Assembly (NCBI GenBank): GCA_905339295.1
Contig: CAJPFI010000037.1
Location: forward strand, 48,630 to 112,629
Direction: 5' to 3'
DNA: 64,000 nucleotides
Source of the DNA: Burkholderiales bacterium
GTDB lineage: Bacteria > Pseudomonadota > Gammaproteobacteria > Burkholderiales > Casimicrobiaceae
Each line of letters opens with the position of its first letter. Within the stretch, counting starts at the first letter, position 1. The notes beneath the pieces were generated by a model. The model made no database searches and was not told where the DNA came from. It saw only the letters and a program-made list of their open reading frames with translations. Below are positions 49,296-58,163 of the stretch, piece after piece. The position numbers and the translations under genes are program-made.

Positions 49296-49350
49296 CAGGG
49301 TCGCGTGCGCGGCGAGGGGCCCCGCCGGCGAAGGCGGTGGGGATCGACGC
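49296..49350 (+). repeat. 55-bp direct repeat, copy 2
   Basis: This is an exact copy of the 49171 repeat. The sequences that follow each copy remain partly alike (GATCGACGC, GGCCGAC, CGACG), suggesting a decayed tandem duplication of about 125 bp, or two insertions of one dispersed element. It lies in the 254-base gap between the convergent iron-binding protein and permease genes. Confidence 0.9.
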
Positions 49351-49424
49351 CGAAGTGGCGATCGCCGCCGTCGGCCGACACCCGACGCCGCTCATCGAAG
49401 ACTGCGCGGCGGGACGCCGCATGC

Positions 49425-51119
49425 TCAAGGCTGACGCTCGCTCGCGCGACCGCGCGGCACCTCGCGGTCGCGCAGGAAGGCGGTCCCCGACCCGGTCCGC
49501 CGCGACGCCCGCGACAGCGCGAGGATCGGGATCAGCCCGACCGCGACGATCGCGAGCGACGGCAGCGCGGCTTCGGCGAGGCGCTCGTCCCGCGCGAACG
49601 CGTAGGCCTGCGTCGCGAGCGTGTCGAAGTTGAAGGGTCGAAGCACCAGCGTGGCCGGCAGTTCCTTCATTACGTCGACGAACACCAGCAGCAGCGCTGC
49701 CGCGGCGGTCCGCGTGAGCAGCGGCGCGTGCACGCGCCGGAACGTCTCGCCGGCCCCGGCGCCGAGGCTGCGCGCGGCCGTGTCCATCGCGGGCGTGATC
49801 CGCGCGAAGCCCGGCTCGATTCCGTTCCACGCGACCGCGAAATAGCGAACGAGGTACGCGTAGATCAACGCGACCGTCGTGCCGGTGAGGAGGAGTCCCG
49901 GGTTGAGGCCGGTCATGCGGCGCATCGCGTCCGCGATCCAGCCATCGAGCATGCCGAGCGGCAGCAGGACGCCGACCGCCAGCACGGTCCCCGGAACGGC
50001 GTAGCCCAGCGCCAGGACACGCGCCGCCGCGCGCGGCAGCGGCCCCGGCGCGAGACGGATCGCATAGGCCACGAGTACGGCGAAGATCACCGAGATCGCG
50101 GCCGCCACGCCGGCGACGCGCAGGCTGTTCCACGCCCACTCGACGAATCGCGCGGTGACGGCGACCTCCGGCTCGGCGTGCACGAGCCGCGCGAGCAGCG
50201 CCACCGGAAGCGCGAATCCGACCACGAGCGGCACCGTGCACAGCGCGGCGAGCGTCGCGCCCCGCCATCCGCCGAGCCAGGGGCGCGAATCGCCCGACGG
50301 CGCGCGCATGCGCCCGACGCCGATGCTGCGTGCGGCGCCGCGCGATGCGCGCTCGAGCGCGATCGCGATCAGCACGAATCCCAGAAGGGCCGCGGCGAGC
50401 TGCGCCGCCGCCGCCCGGTCGCCCAGCGAGAACCACGCGCGATAGATGCCGGTCGTGAACGTGTCGACCGCGAAGTACGCGACGGTGCCGAAGTCGGCCA
50501 GCGTCTCCATCAGCGCGAGCGCGATGCCGCCGGCGATCGCCGGGCGCGCGAGCGGAAGCTCGACGCGCCAGAACGCTCGCCGCCGGTCCATTCCCAGCGT
50601 GCGGGCGGCCTCGACGAAGGCCGCCGGGCGCTCGACGAACGCCGTGCGCGCGAGCAGGTACACGTACGGGTAGAGCGCGAACACGAACATCGTCGCCGCG
50701 CCGGGCAGCGAGCGCACGTCGGGGAACCAGTAATCGCCGCGCGACCAGCCGAAGGCCTCGCGGAGCGCGGTCTGCACCGGGCCCGCGTACTGCAGCAGGT
50801 CGGTGTACGCGTAGGCCATCACGTACGCGGGCATCGCAAGCGGCAGCAGCAGCGCCCACTCGAAGAACGCGCTGCCCGGAAAGCGATATTGCGCCAGCGC
50901 CCATCCGGTCAGCGTTCCGCCGAACGCGACGCCGGCGCCGACCAGCACGACCAGCACGGCGGTATTGAACACGTAGCGCGCGAGCACCGTGTCGGCGAGG
51001 TGCGACCACGTCGCCCCCGCGCCGGGCGCGATGCCACGCGCGACGACCGAGAGCACCGGGAGCGCCGCGAGCACGGCGAGCGCGACCGCGACGATGACGA
51101 GCGTGCGCCGTTCCCTCAC
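49425..51119 (-). CDS. Fe(III) ABC transporter permease (fused two-domain, FbpB/FutB type)
   Basis: This 564-residue inner-membrane protein has about twelve helices in two homologous halves. Each carries the permease EAA loop that docks the ATPase (FVEAARTLGMDRRRAFWRVELP; DTAARSLGAGAGETFRRVHAP). This is the fused arrangement of iron(III) permeases such as FbpB. The start was set at a GTG with an AGGG Shine-Dalgarno, just before the first helix RRTLVIVAVALAVLAALPVL. It is convergent with the iron-binding protein gene. An upstream small open frame ends in GTGA overlap with this start. Confidence 0.9.
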   Translation of the reverse strand: MRERRTLVIVAVALAVLAALPVLSVVARGIAPGAGATWSHLADTVLARYVFNTAVLVVLVGAGVAFGGTLTGWALAQYRFPGSAFFEWALLLPLAMPAYVMAYAYTDLLQYAGPVQTALREAFGWSRGDYWFPDVRSLPGAATMFVFALYPYVYLLARTAFVERPAAFVEAARTLGMDRRRAFWRVELPLARPAIAGGIALALMETLADFGTVAYFAVDTFTTGIYRAWFSLGDRAAAAQLAAALLGFVLIAIALERASRGAARSIGVGRMRAPSGDSRPWLGGWRGATLAALCTVPLVVGFALPVALLARLVHAEPEVAVTARFVEWAWNSLRVAGVAAAISVIFAVLVAYAIRLAPGPLPRAAARVLALGYAVPGTVLAVGVLLPLGMLDGWIADAMRRMTGLNPGLLLTGTTVALIYAYLVRYFAVAWNGIEPGFARITPAMDTAARSLGAGAGETFRRVHAPLLTRTAAAALLLVFVDVMKELPATLVLRPFNFDTLATQAYAFARDERLAEAALPSLAIVAVGLIPILALSRASRRTGSGTAFLRDREVPRGRASERQP

Positions 51120-51280
51120 CTTGTGCCCTGTTCGGGAAAGGTCTTGCGCGGAGGCGAACGAGGCACGGCGCGCGTCAGGAACGGAGCGCTCGCGCGGATG
51201 CCCGATACCCGATCCGCGTCCCGCGCCGCGATCGCCGCTTTCGAGCACGGCGCCGTCGAGTCGGCAAGGCGGCGAGGCAA
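51116..51280 (-). CDS. Possible small leader ORF coupled to the iron permease
   Basis: This 54-codon frame starts with TTG four bases after a perfect Shine-Dalgarno (AGGAGGTGA). It ends in TGA overlapping the permease GTG start (GTGA). The product, beginning MPRRLADSTAPCSKAAIAAR, resembles no known family and is Arg/Ser/Pro rich, so it may simply be a chance frame. Translation of it could couple to or regulate the permease. An ATG at 51340 in the same frame would extend it by 20 residues. Confidence 0.3.
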   Translation of the reverse strand: MPRRLADSTAPCSKAAIAARDADRVSGIRASAPFLTRAVPRSPPRKTFPEQGTR

Positions 51281-51344
51281 GTCACCTCCTGAGCGGGGCA
51301 CCGGGGGACGGCGCGACGCGCGCATGGTCGAGTCCGGCATGGCG

Positions 51345-51385
51345 CGATTATAGGAGGCGGTGCACCGGGCGGCGGGCTATAATCG
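51345..51385. promoter_or_regulatory. Divergent -10 elements between iron permease and surE
   Basis: CGATTATA (51345-51352) and TATAATCG (51378-51385) form a perfect inverted pair. The first gives TATAAT on the minus strand towards the permease; the second gives TATAAT on the plus strand towards surE. Neither has a good -35. The rest of the 356-base gap (51120-51475) shows only the possible leader ORF on the minus strand and an untranslated surE leader of about 90 bases. Confidence 0.5.
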
Positions 51386-51475
51386 ATCCGACGCTCGACG
51401 GCTCGCGCGACGGGCCGCCGGTCCGGCCGACGCTCGCTCCGGACGATCCCGCGCGGCGCCGCACCGCGACCCAGC

Positions 51476-52216
51476 ATGCGCATCCTGCTCTCGAACGACG
51501 ACGGCTACTTCGCGCCGGGCCTTGAACGGCTCGCCGCCGCGCTCGCGCCGCACGCCGACATCACCGTCGTCGCCCCCGAGCGCGACCGCAGCGGCGCGTC
51601 GAACTCGCTCACGCTCGACCGCCCGCTGATGGTGCGACGCGCGCCCAACGGCTTCCTGTTCGTCAACGGTACGCCCACCGACTGCGTGCACCTCGCGGTG
51701 ACCGGTCTCCTCGACACGCTGCCCGACATGGTGATCTCCGGGATCAACCTCGGCGCGAACATGGGCGACGACACGATCTACTCGGGCACCGTCGCGGCGG
51801 CGACCGAGGGCTTCCTGCTCGGCATCCCGTCGATCGCAATCTCGCTCGCGTCGAAGACGGCGAGCCACTTCGAGTCCGCCTGCGACATCGCGGTCGACCT
51901 GGTCCGGCGCCACGGGCGCGCGCCCGCCGGGTCGTGGCTGCTCAACGTGAACGTGCCCGACGTCCCGCGCGCGGAGCTGCGCGGCGTGCGCGTCACGCGG
52001 CTCGGACGGCGGCACAAGGCCGAGAACACGATCAAGATGAAGAATCCGCGCGGCGAGACCGTCTACTGGGTCGGCGCCGCCGGGCCGGCAGCGGACGCCG
52101 GCGAGGGCACCGATTTCCGCGCGATCGAGGAGCGCTTCGTCTCGATCACGCCGCTGCAGATCGACCTCACCCATCGCGACCGCATGGGCGAGGTGGGAGA
52201 ATGGCTCAACGCGTAG
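51476..52216 (+). CDS. surE: 5'/3'-nucleotidase SurE
   Basis: This metal-dependent nucleotidase and exopolyphosphatase supports stress survival. The 246-residue protein begins [20 protein letters not shown] (metal ligands Asp8/Asp9). It has [18 protein letters not shown] (Ser ligand), [16 protein letters not shown] and [25 protein letters not shown] (Asn ligand). Length matches E. coli SurE (253). It heads the conserved surE-pcm-nlpD-rpoS cluster. Confidence 0.96.
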   Translation: MRILLSNDDGYFAPGLERLAAALAPHADITVVAPERDRSGASNSLTLDRPLMVRRAPNGFLFVNGTPTDCVHLAVTGLLDTLPDMVISGINLGANMGDDTIYSGTVAAATEGFLLGIPSIAISLASKTASHFESACDIAVDLVRRHGRAPAGSWLLNVNVPDVPRAELRGVRVTRLGRRHKAENTIKMKNPRGETVYWVGAAGPAADAGEGTDFRAIEERFVSITPLQIDLTHRDRMGEVGEWLNA

Positions 52217-52244
52217 GCTCGGGCCGCCCGGGGAGGGGCGGGCG

Positions 52245-52913
52245 ATGGGGACGCACGGGATCGGCATGACGTCGGCGCGCACGCACGCGCGCATGGTCGA
52301 GCGGCTGCGCGAGCAGGGGATCCGCGACGAGGTCGTGCTGTCCGCCATGCTCGCGGTGCCGCGCCACCGCTTCGTCGACGAGGCGCTCGCGATCCGTGCC
52401 TACGACGACGTCCCGCTGCCGATCGGCCACGGGCAGACGATCTCGCAGCCCTGGGTCGTCGCGCGCATGACCGAGCTCGCGCGAAACGGCCGCGAGCTCG
52501 ACGGCGTGCTGGAGATCGGCACCGGCTGCGGCTACCAGACCGCGGTGCTCTCGCGACTCGCGAAGCGCGTCTGGACGGTCGAGCGCATCGGCGCGCTGGT
52601 CGCGAAGGCGCGCCGCAACCTGCAGGCGCTCAAGTGCGGCAACGTCGCGCTGAAGCACGGCGACGGCAGCGCGGACCTGGGCGAAGAACTCTCGGTCGAC
52701 GCGATCGTCGTCACCGCCGGCGCGACCCACGTCCCGACCGCGCTCCTGCGCCACCTGAAGCCCGGCGGCCGCATGGTGATGCCGCTCTCTCAACCCGACG
52801 AGGGCGAGCGCGGCGTCCAGCACCTGACCGTGATCGAGGCCGCGCCCGGCGGAATGCGGGAGCAGCGCTTCGATGCGGTAAGATTCGTTCCATTGCTGCC
52901 CGGGCTCGCCTGA
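52245..52913 (+). CDS. pcm: Protein-L-isoaspartate O-methyltransferase
   Basis: This enzyme repairs isoaspartyl residues in damaged proteins using SAM. The 222-residue protein has VPRHRFVDEALAIRAYDDVPLPIGHGQTISQP (substrate loop; conserved PIGxGQTIS), SAM motif I VLEIGTGCGYQTAVLS and the DAIVVTAGATHVPTALL post-motif. The ATG at 52245 is 28 bases after surE; a second ATG 7 codons later is closer to the usual N-terminus. Confidence 0.95.
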   Translation: MGTHGIGMTSARTHARMVERLREQGIRDEVVLSAMLAVPRHRFVDEALAIRAYDDVPLPIGHGQTISQPWVVARMTELARNGRELDGVLEIGTGCGYQTAVLSRLAKRVWTVERIGALVAKARRNLQALKCGNVALKHGDGSADLGEELSVDAIVVTAGATHVPTALLRHLKPGGRMVMPLSQPDEGERGVQHLTVIEAAPGGMREQRFDAVRFVPLLPGLA

Positions 52914-52950
52914 CGCGCGTCGTCGCACGCCGGGAGACCCGCGCGTACGG

Positions 52951-54081
52951 ATGACGACACCTCGAACGACGCTTCTCACTCCGGCCGGATCGCGCGCGAT
53001 CGCGATGATCGCGATCGTCGTCCTCGTCGCCGGCTGCGCGACGCGCAGGCCCGCTCCCGTCGTCGAGCGCGCTCCCGTCCCGCCCGCATTGCCGGCGCCG
53101 GTCGCCGCGCCGCAGTTGCCGCCCGCACCGCTGCCCGCTCAGGCCGTTCCCGCCGCGCCGCCGGACGCGCGCCCGCCGTCCTACACGGTCAAGCGTGGCG
53201 ACACGCTCTACCAGATCGCGCTCGAGCATGGCCTGGACTATCGCGAGCTCGCGGCGTGGAACGGCATCGCGAACACGGGCGTGATCCGCGCCGGCCAGGA
53301 GCTGCGCCTCACCGCGCCCGGCAGCGAGACCGCGCCGGCTGCGGGCGGGACGACTATCACGCCGTTGCGGACGACCCCGTCGCCCTCGCCTGGAGACACG
53401 CGACCGAGCGCCGTGCCCGCCGTCGCCGCGCCCGCCGTCGCGGCGCGGCCGGCCGATGGCAGTCTCCGCACCTCGCCGAAGGCGGTGAAGGAACCCTGGT
53501 CGGAGCAGGCGGTGCGCGACGTCGAGCGCATCGGAACAGGTGTCGAGCCGGCTGTCGTCGCCCGTGCGGAGCCGTCGGCGCGCGCCGTGCCGCCGGCGTC
53601 GACGTTGCCCGCCCCCGCGGCCTCCGCACCGGCCTCGCCCGCCCCGGCGGCATCGCCCTCGGTGGCGTCGGCGCCGTCGTCGTCCGCCGGCACGTCGCCC
53701 GGCGATGACGAGGGTCTCGACTGGGTGTGGCCCGCGAAGGGAAGGCTCGTCGCGCAATTCTCCGAGAACGCGAGCCTGAAGGGCATCGACATCGCCGGTG
53801 CGGCCGGCGACGCGGTGCTCGCGAGCGCGCCAGGCAAGGTGGTCTACGCGGGCAGCGGCCTGCGCGGCTATGGCAAGCTCGTCATCATCAGGCACAACGC
53901 GACCTACCTCACCGCATACGCGCACAACCGCGACATCCTCGTGAAGGAGGGCCAGGCGGTCGCCCGCGGGCAGAAGATCGCCGAGATGGGCTCGACCGAC
54001 GCCGACCGCGTCAAGCTCCACTTCGAGATCCGCCGGCTCGGCAAGCCGATGGACCCGCTCCGCTTCCTTCCGCCCGCGTAG
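52951..54081 (+). CDS. nlpD: NlpD-type LysM/M23 lipoprotein, amidase activator
   Basis: This 376-residue outer-membrane lipoprotein has lipobox VLVAGC (Cys29), a Pro/Ala linker, one LysM domain ([20 protein letters not shown], about 72-116), a long Pro/Ala/Ser-rich region and a C-terminal LytM/M23 domain. The M23 zinc ligands look degenerate: the first His is replaced in SLKGIDIA, and HxH reads LHF. This is as in E. coli NlpD, which has no peptidase activity but activates amidase AmiC in cell separation. It lies between pcm and rpoS; in E. coli the main rpoS promoter is inside nlpD. Confidence 0.93.
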   Translation: MTTPRTTLLTPAGSRAIAMIAIVVLVAGCATRRPAPVVERAPVPPALPAPVAAPQLPPAPLPAQAVPAAPPDARPPSYTVKRGDTLYQIALEHGLDYRELAAWNGIANTGVIRAGQELRLTAPGSETAPAAGGTTITPLRTTPSPSPGDTRPSAVPAVAAPAVAARPADGSLRTSPKAVKEPWSEQAVRDVERIGTGVEPAVVARAEPSARAVPPASTLPAPAASAPASPAPAASPSVASAPSSSAGTSPGDDEGLDWVWPAKGRLVAQFSENASLKGIDIAGAAGDAVLASAPGKVVYAGSGLRGYGKLVIIRHNATYLTAYAHNRDILVKEGQAVARGQKIAEMGSTDADRVKLHFEIRRLGKPMDPLRFLPPA

Positions 54082-54112
54082 CCCGCCGCGCCGGGGCGCA
54101 CCCGCATCGTCG

Positions 54113-55081
54113 ATGTCCGCCACGGGGAACGATCCGCGCGACGACGGCGAACCGCCACCGGATGCCGACGTCTCCGCGCCGCCCGACACGCTGACCGCGC
54201 AGCTGCCGCTCGACGACCCGTCCCCGGGGCTCGCGGCCGATTTCGTCGCCGACGTCGCGCAGCTCTACCTGAACGAGATCGGCCAGCATCCGCTGCTCAC
54301 CGCCGACGAGGAGCTCGACGCCGCGCGTGCGATGCGTGCGGGCGACTTCCCGGCGCGCCAGCGCCTGATCGAGCGAAACCTGCGGCTGGTGGTGAGCATC
54401 GCGCGCCATTACGCGCACCGCGGCCTCGCGCTGCCCGACCTCATCGAGGAGGGCAACCTCGGGCTCATGCATGCCCTCGACAAGTTCGACCCCGAGCGCG
54501 GCTTCCGCTTCTCGACCTACGCGACGTGGTGGATCCGGCAGGCGATCGAGCGCGCGATCGTGCAGCAGGCGCGAACCATCCGGCTTCCCGCGCACGTGAT
54601 GCGCGAGCTCTCGGTCGTCCAGCGCGCCTTGCGCCACCTCGAGAACCATCCGCCGGCCGACGGTCGCGACGCGACGATCGAGGACGTCGCGCACCTGATC
54701 GACCGGCCGCTCGACGACGTGGCCCGCCTGATGCGCCTGCAGGAGCACGTGCTCTCGCTCGATGCGCCGCTCGAGCGCGACCCGACGGTCACGATCGCCG
54801 ACGGGCTCGCCGACGAGGGAGCGATCGAGCCCGAGCTCCTGCTGCACCACAACGCGCTCGAGCGGTCGGTGGCCTCGTGGCTGTCCAACCTGCCCGCGCG
54901 GCAGCGGCTCGTGATCGAGCGCCGCTACGGGCTAAACGGTGCCGAGGTCGCGACGCTCGACGGCCTCTCGCGCGAGCTCGGCGTCACGCGCGAGCGCGTG
55001 CGGCAGATCCAGATGGAGGCGCTCGAGCGCCTGCGCGCGAGCCTGGAGGCCTCCGGGCTCGACCGCGATGCGCTGCTGTAG
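54113..55081 (+). CDS. rpoS: RNA polymerase sigma factor RpoS
   Basis: This is the general stress/stationary-phase sigma factor. The 322-residue protein has region 1.2 ([20 protein letters not shown]), region 2 ([43 protein letters not shown]) and 2.4 ([18 protein letters not shown]). Region 3 has [12 protein letters not shown], and region 4.2 is [18 protein letters not shown]. Spacing and the nlpD neighbour support RpoS rather than RpoD or RpoH. Its stop codon is only 3 bases from that of the convergent transglutaminase gene. Confidence 0.95.
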   Translation: MSATGNDPRDDGEPPPDADVSAPPDTLTAQLPLDDPSPGLAADFVADVAQLYLNEIGQHPLLTADEELDAARAMRAGDFPARQRLIERNLRLVVSIARHYAHRGLALPDLIEEGNLGLMHALDKFDPERGFRFSTYATWWIRQAIERAIVQQARTIRLPAHVMRELSVVQRALRHLENHPPADGRDATIEDVAHLIDRPLDDVARLMRLQEHVLSLDAPLERDPTVTIADGLADEGAIEPELLLHHNALERSVASWLSNLPARQRLVIERRYGLNGAEVATLDGLSRELGVTRERVRQIQMEALERLRASLEASGLDRDALL

Positions 55082-55084
55082 CCG

Positions 55085-57169
55085 CTATGCCGCCGTCGCG
55101 CGCAACTGCGCGGCGCCGGGCAGCACGTCCACCGCGCGCGCGAGCGTCGCGACGAGCGCCTCGTGCTCGCCCGGCCGCGCGGGCGGCGGACCGTAGTGCA
55201 GCGCCGCGTAGGACTCGGCGATCGCCGAGAACGCGATCGCGAACTGCGGCCAGCGCCGGCTCGCGCGCGCGGCATAGGCGATCGGCCCCTCGTGCGGCAT
55301 GCGCGGGAGCCCGGCGCGCTCGAGCCGCAGGCAGGCCTCGCCCCATAGCGCCTGCGCGCGCTCGCGTCGCGCCTGCGCGAATCCGGCGAGCGCCAGCGTG
55401 ACGCCCGCCCAGGCGAGCGCGAGCGCGCCGGCGAGCGCGGCGATCTGCCAGCCCGCGTAACGGTCGATCGAGAGGTCGCGCCACAGCTCGCGCTGGCGGT
55501 CGCGGTTGAAGCCGACGACGTTGCGGCGCCATTCGTGATTGAGCGCGTCGAACGCGAGCTGCACGTTCTTGATCCAGCCGGCGTCGAGGCGCGCGAACAG
55601 CGGCACCGGCTCGCCCGCGGCGACGGCCTGCGAAAGTCCGATCTCGATGCGCGACGGCGCGACCGCACCGGTCGGGTCGACGCGCTGCCATGCGCCGTCG
55701 ACGATCACCTCGGCCCACGCATGCGCGTCGGATTGCCGCACGATGAGGTAGCCGCCGCGCGGGTTGACCTCGCCGCCCTGGTAGCCGGTCACGACGCGCG
55801 CCGGGATGCCCGCGGCGCGCATCATCACGACGAACGCGCTCGCGTAGTGCTCGCAGAATCCGCGCCGCGTGTCGAACAGGAACGCGTCGACCGGGTCGCG
55901 ATCGAGCAGCGGCGGCGTCAGCGTGTAGACGAACGCCTCGGCGCGGAACCACGCGAGGATCGCGCCGACCAGCTCGCGATCGCCGGCGTGGCGCGCGCGC
56001 AGCTCGCGCGCGAACTCGGTCGTGCGCGGATTGCCGCGCAGCGGCAGGCGCAGGTACTCGCGCGCTTCCTCCGCGTCGGCCTGCGGATACGCGTCGCGCA
56101 GCATCGAGCGCTGGGCGTAGCGGATCACCTGCGTGACCGGCGTACGCGCGATCAGCTGCTGGTCGCGCGCGAGGAACGCGAACCCGGCGTCGGCGGAGGC
56201 GGGGGCGTCGTCGCCCGCAGGCCGGGGAAGGCTCGCCGGCAGGTCGAGCGCGAACAGCCACGGCTTGCCGTGCGGCTCGAGCGTGACTTCGTAGGAGACG
56301 CCGCCTGCGCTCCACGGCGTGAGATTGCCGGTGCCGGGGCGCGGCATCAGCGACCACGCCTGCCCGTCGAAGCGCGACAGGACCGGTCCGCGCCAGTAGC
56401 GCTGGACGGGTGGGGGCGGGGGGGCGTCGAAATCGACACGGAACGCGACGGCGTCCGACAGCGACAGCTCGCTGATCGTGCCCGGTGCCATCGTGTCGGA
56501 CAGGCCGGTCTGCGCGCCGGTCTCGCCGGGAACGCCCCAAAGCGGCGCACCGATGCGCGGGAACAGCACGAACAGCAGTGCCGCGATCGGGATGCCCTGC
56601 AGGACCAGCGCGCCGGCGCGTGCGAGCGCCTGCGGCGGACGGCGCTCGGACGCGTGGCCCGGGGGGCGGGCGAGCACGTCGAGCGTCGCGCCGAGCACGA
56701 GGAGCGCGGGCAGCACGGCGAGCGCCGAGAGCGGCGACTGGCTGGTGAAGAACGGCGTCACGAGCAGGAACGACGCGAGCGCCACGAGGAGCGATCCGTC
56801 GCGAACCGTACGCGTCTCGAGGAACTTGATGCCGACTAGGATGTACAGGAATGCGACCGACGGATCGCGCCCCAGCAGGTAGCCGTACGACGCACGCACC
56901 GCGAGCGCGGCGGCGATCGCGAACAGCACCAGCGTCCACGACGGGATGCGCGCGGGCGGCGCGTCGGGACGCGCGCGGTCGCGCCTGAGGAGCGCGAGGC
57001 GCAGGCCGACGAGCAGCAGGCCGAACGCCGCGACCCACAGCGGCAGGTGCGGCGCCTGCGGAAGCTGGGCGCAGACGAGGAGCGCGCCGAGCCAGCGGAT
57101 CTGCGTCGCCGAGAGCGGCGGCGAGGACGTGCGGGCGCGGCGCCTCCCGCGTCGCGCGGCCGGCCTCAC
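55085..57169 (-). CDS. TgpA-type membrane transglutaminase-like protein
   Basis: This 694-residue inner-membrane protein has about six N-terminal helices (22-165 and 190-205), a large periplasmic part with a transglutaminase-like catalytic core, and one C-terminal helix near residue 545. The triad is Cys439 (TRRGFCEHYASAFV), His483 (SDAHAWAEV) and Asp498 (RVDPTGAV). DUF3488 precedes and DUF4129 follows the core. The Pseudomonas homologue TgpA is essential, with an unclear substrate. The start is GTG in GTGA overlapping the DUF58 stop codon, so this is the third gene of moxR-DUF58-tgpA. Confidence 0.9.
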   Translation of the reverse strand: MRPAARRGRRRARTSSPPLSATQIRWLGALLVCAQLPQAPHLPLWVAAFGLLLVGLRLALLRRDRARPDAPPARIPSWTLVLFAIAAALAVRASYGYLLGRDPSVAFLYILVGIKFLETRTVRDGSLLVALASFLLVTPFFTSQSPLSALAVLPALLVLGATLDVLARPPGHASERRPPQALARAGALVLQGIPIAALLFVLFPRIGAPLWGVPGETGAQTGLSDTMAPGTISELSLSDAVAFRVDFDAPPPPPVQRYWRGPVLSRFDGQAWSLMPRPGTGNLTPWSAGGVSYEVTLEPHGKPWLFALDLPASLPRPAGDDAPASADAGFAFLARDQQLIARTPVTQVIRYAQRSMLRDAYPQADAEEAREYLRLPLRGNPRTTEFARELRARHAGDRELVGAILAWFRAEAFVYTLTPPLLDRDPVDAFLFDTRRGFCEHYASAFVVMMRAAGIPARVVTGYQGGEVNPRGGYLIVRQSDAHAWAEVIVDGAWQRVDPTGAVAPSRIEIGLSQAVAAGEPVPLFARLDAGWIKNVQLAFDALNHEWRRNVVGFNRDRQRELWRDLSIDRYAGWQIAALAGALALAWAGVTLALAGFAQARRERAQALWGEACLRLERAGLPRMPHEGPIAYAARASRRWPQFAIAFSAIAESYAALHYGPPPARPGEHEALVATLARAVDVLPGAAQLRATAA

Positions 57170-58155
57170 GGCGCGCGCTCCGGAGAGAACAGCGCGAGCA
57201 TCGTGAGCGCGGTGCGCCGGTGGTCGCGGTCCTGCCCGACCGGAAGCGTGGCGCCGGGAATGCGCAGCGCGAACGGCCGCGCAGCGTGCTCTGCCGCGAG
57301 CACCCAGGCGGTCAGGCGCGAGAGGCGCGTCTCGACGTCGAGTCCGCGCGGCAGCGCCGCCCATTCGAGCGGCAGGGGCCCGCCGCCGCCCGCGCCGTCG
57401 AACTCCTTCGTGTACCAGCCCGCGCCGCGCGCGACCGCCTTCCACGCGACGCGCTGCGGCGGGTCGCCCGACTGGTAGTCGCGCAGCCCCGAGAAATCGG
57501 ACTCCTCGCCCTGGCCCGGTGCGGAGATGTCGTGGCCGTGCAGGCCGCGCGGCAGCGGCGGCGCGCCCGGCTCGGGCTGCGGATACACGATGCCGGACAG
57601 CGGGAAGTGCACGTACGACCATGCCCGCCACAGTCCCGTCGGCTGCGTCGACGACAGCGTGACGCGCCCCAGCGCGAGCCGGCCGCGCATCGGCGCATCG
57701 CGCTCGAGCCTGAACGTGACCGGGGCGCCGACGGGGATGTCGGCGACGAACGGCGCGGCGTCCGCCGCGCGGACCTCGATGGCTTCGCGCATGCGCTCGC
57801 CGCCGGAAGCCGACAGCGTGAACGCGACGCGGCCGCCTGCGAACGTCTCGCTCGCCGCGAGCGGCCGGATCTCGATGCCGGCGAGGTTTCGGAACGCGTG
57901 CAGGAGCGCGGCCGCGACCAGGCCCGTGAGCGCGAACGTCACCGCGAAGCCGAGCGACAGGCCATAGTTGAGCGACGTGAGCAGCATCACGACGATCGTC
58001 GCGATCATCGTCCAGCCGCGGCGCGAGGGCAGGATGTAGATGCGCGAATGGCGCAGCACGACGCTCTGGTCGTCGCCCGGCGCGTGGCGGAAGAAGCGCT
58101 GGCGCGCGCGCGACCACGCGCCGGCGAGCGGGGCGTGCGACGCGGCGGCGGTCAT
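57166..58155 (-). CDS. DUF58 family membrane protein
   Basis: This 329-residue protein has two membrane helices near residues 47-85 (MIATIVVMLLTSLNYGLSLG; FAVTFALTGLVAAALLHAFR). A beta-rich region follows, then the DUF58 signature GDPPQRVAWKAVARGAGWYTKEFDG. DUF58 proteins resemble von Willebrand A domains and always sit between a MoxR ATPase and a transglutaminase gene; the complex is thought to assemble or mature envelope proteins. The ATG lies 8 bases after the moxR stop. Confidence 0.9.
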   Translation of the reverse strand: MTAAASHAPLAGAWSRARQRFFRHAPGDDQSVVLRHSRIYILPSRRGWTMIATIVVMLLTSLNYGLSLGFAVTFALTGLVAAALLHAFRNLAGIEIRPLAASETFAGGRVAFTLSASGGERMREAIEVRAADAAPFVADIPVGAPVTFRLERDAPMRGRLALGRVTLSSTQPTGLWRAWSYVHFPLSGIVYPQPEPGAPPLPRGLHGHDISAPGQGEESDFSGLRDYQSGDPPQRVAWKAVARGAGWYTKEFDGAGGGGPLPLEWAALPRGLDVETRLSRLTAWVLAAEHAARPFALRIPGATLPVGQDRDHRRTALTMLALFSPERAP

Positions 58156-58163
58156 CGGGACGG

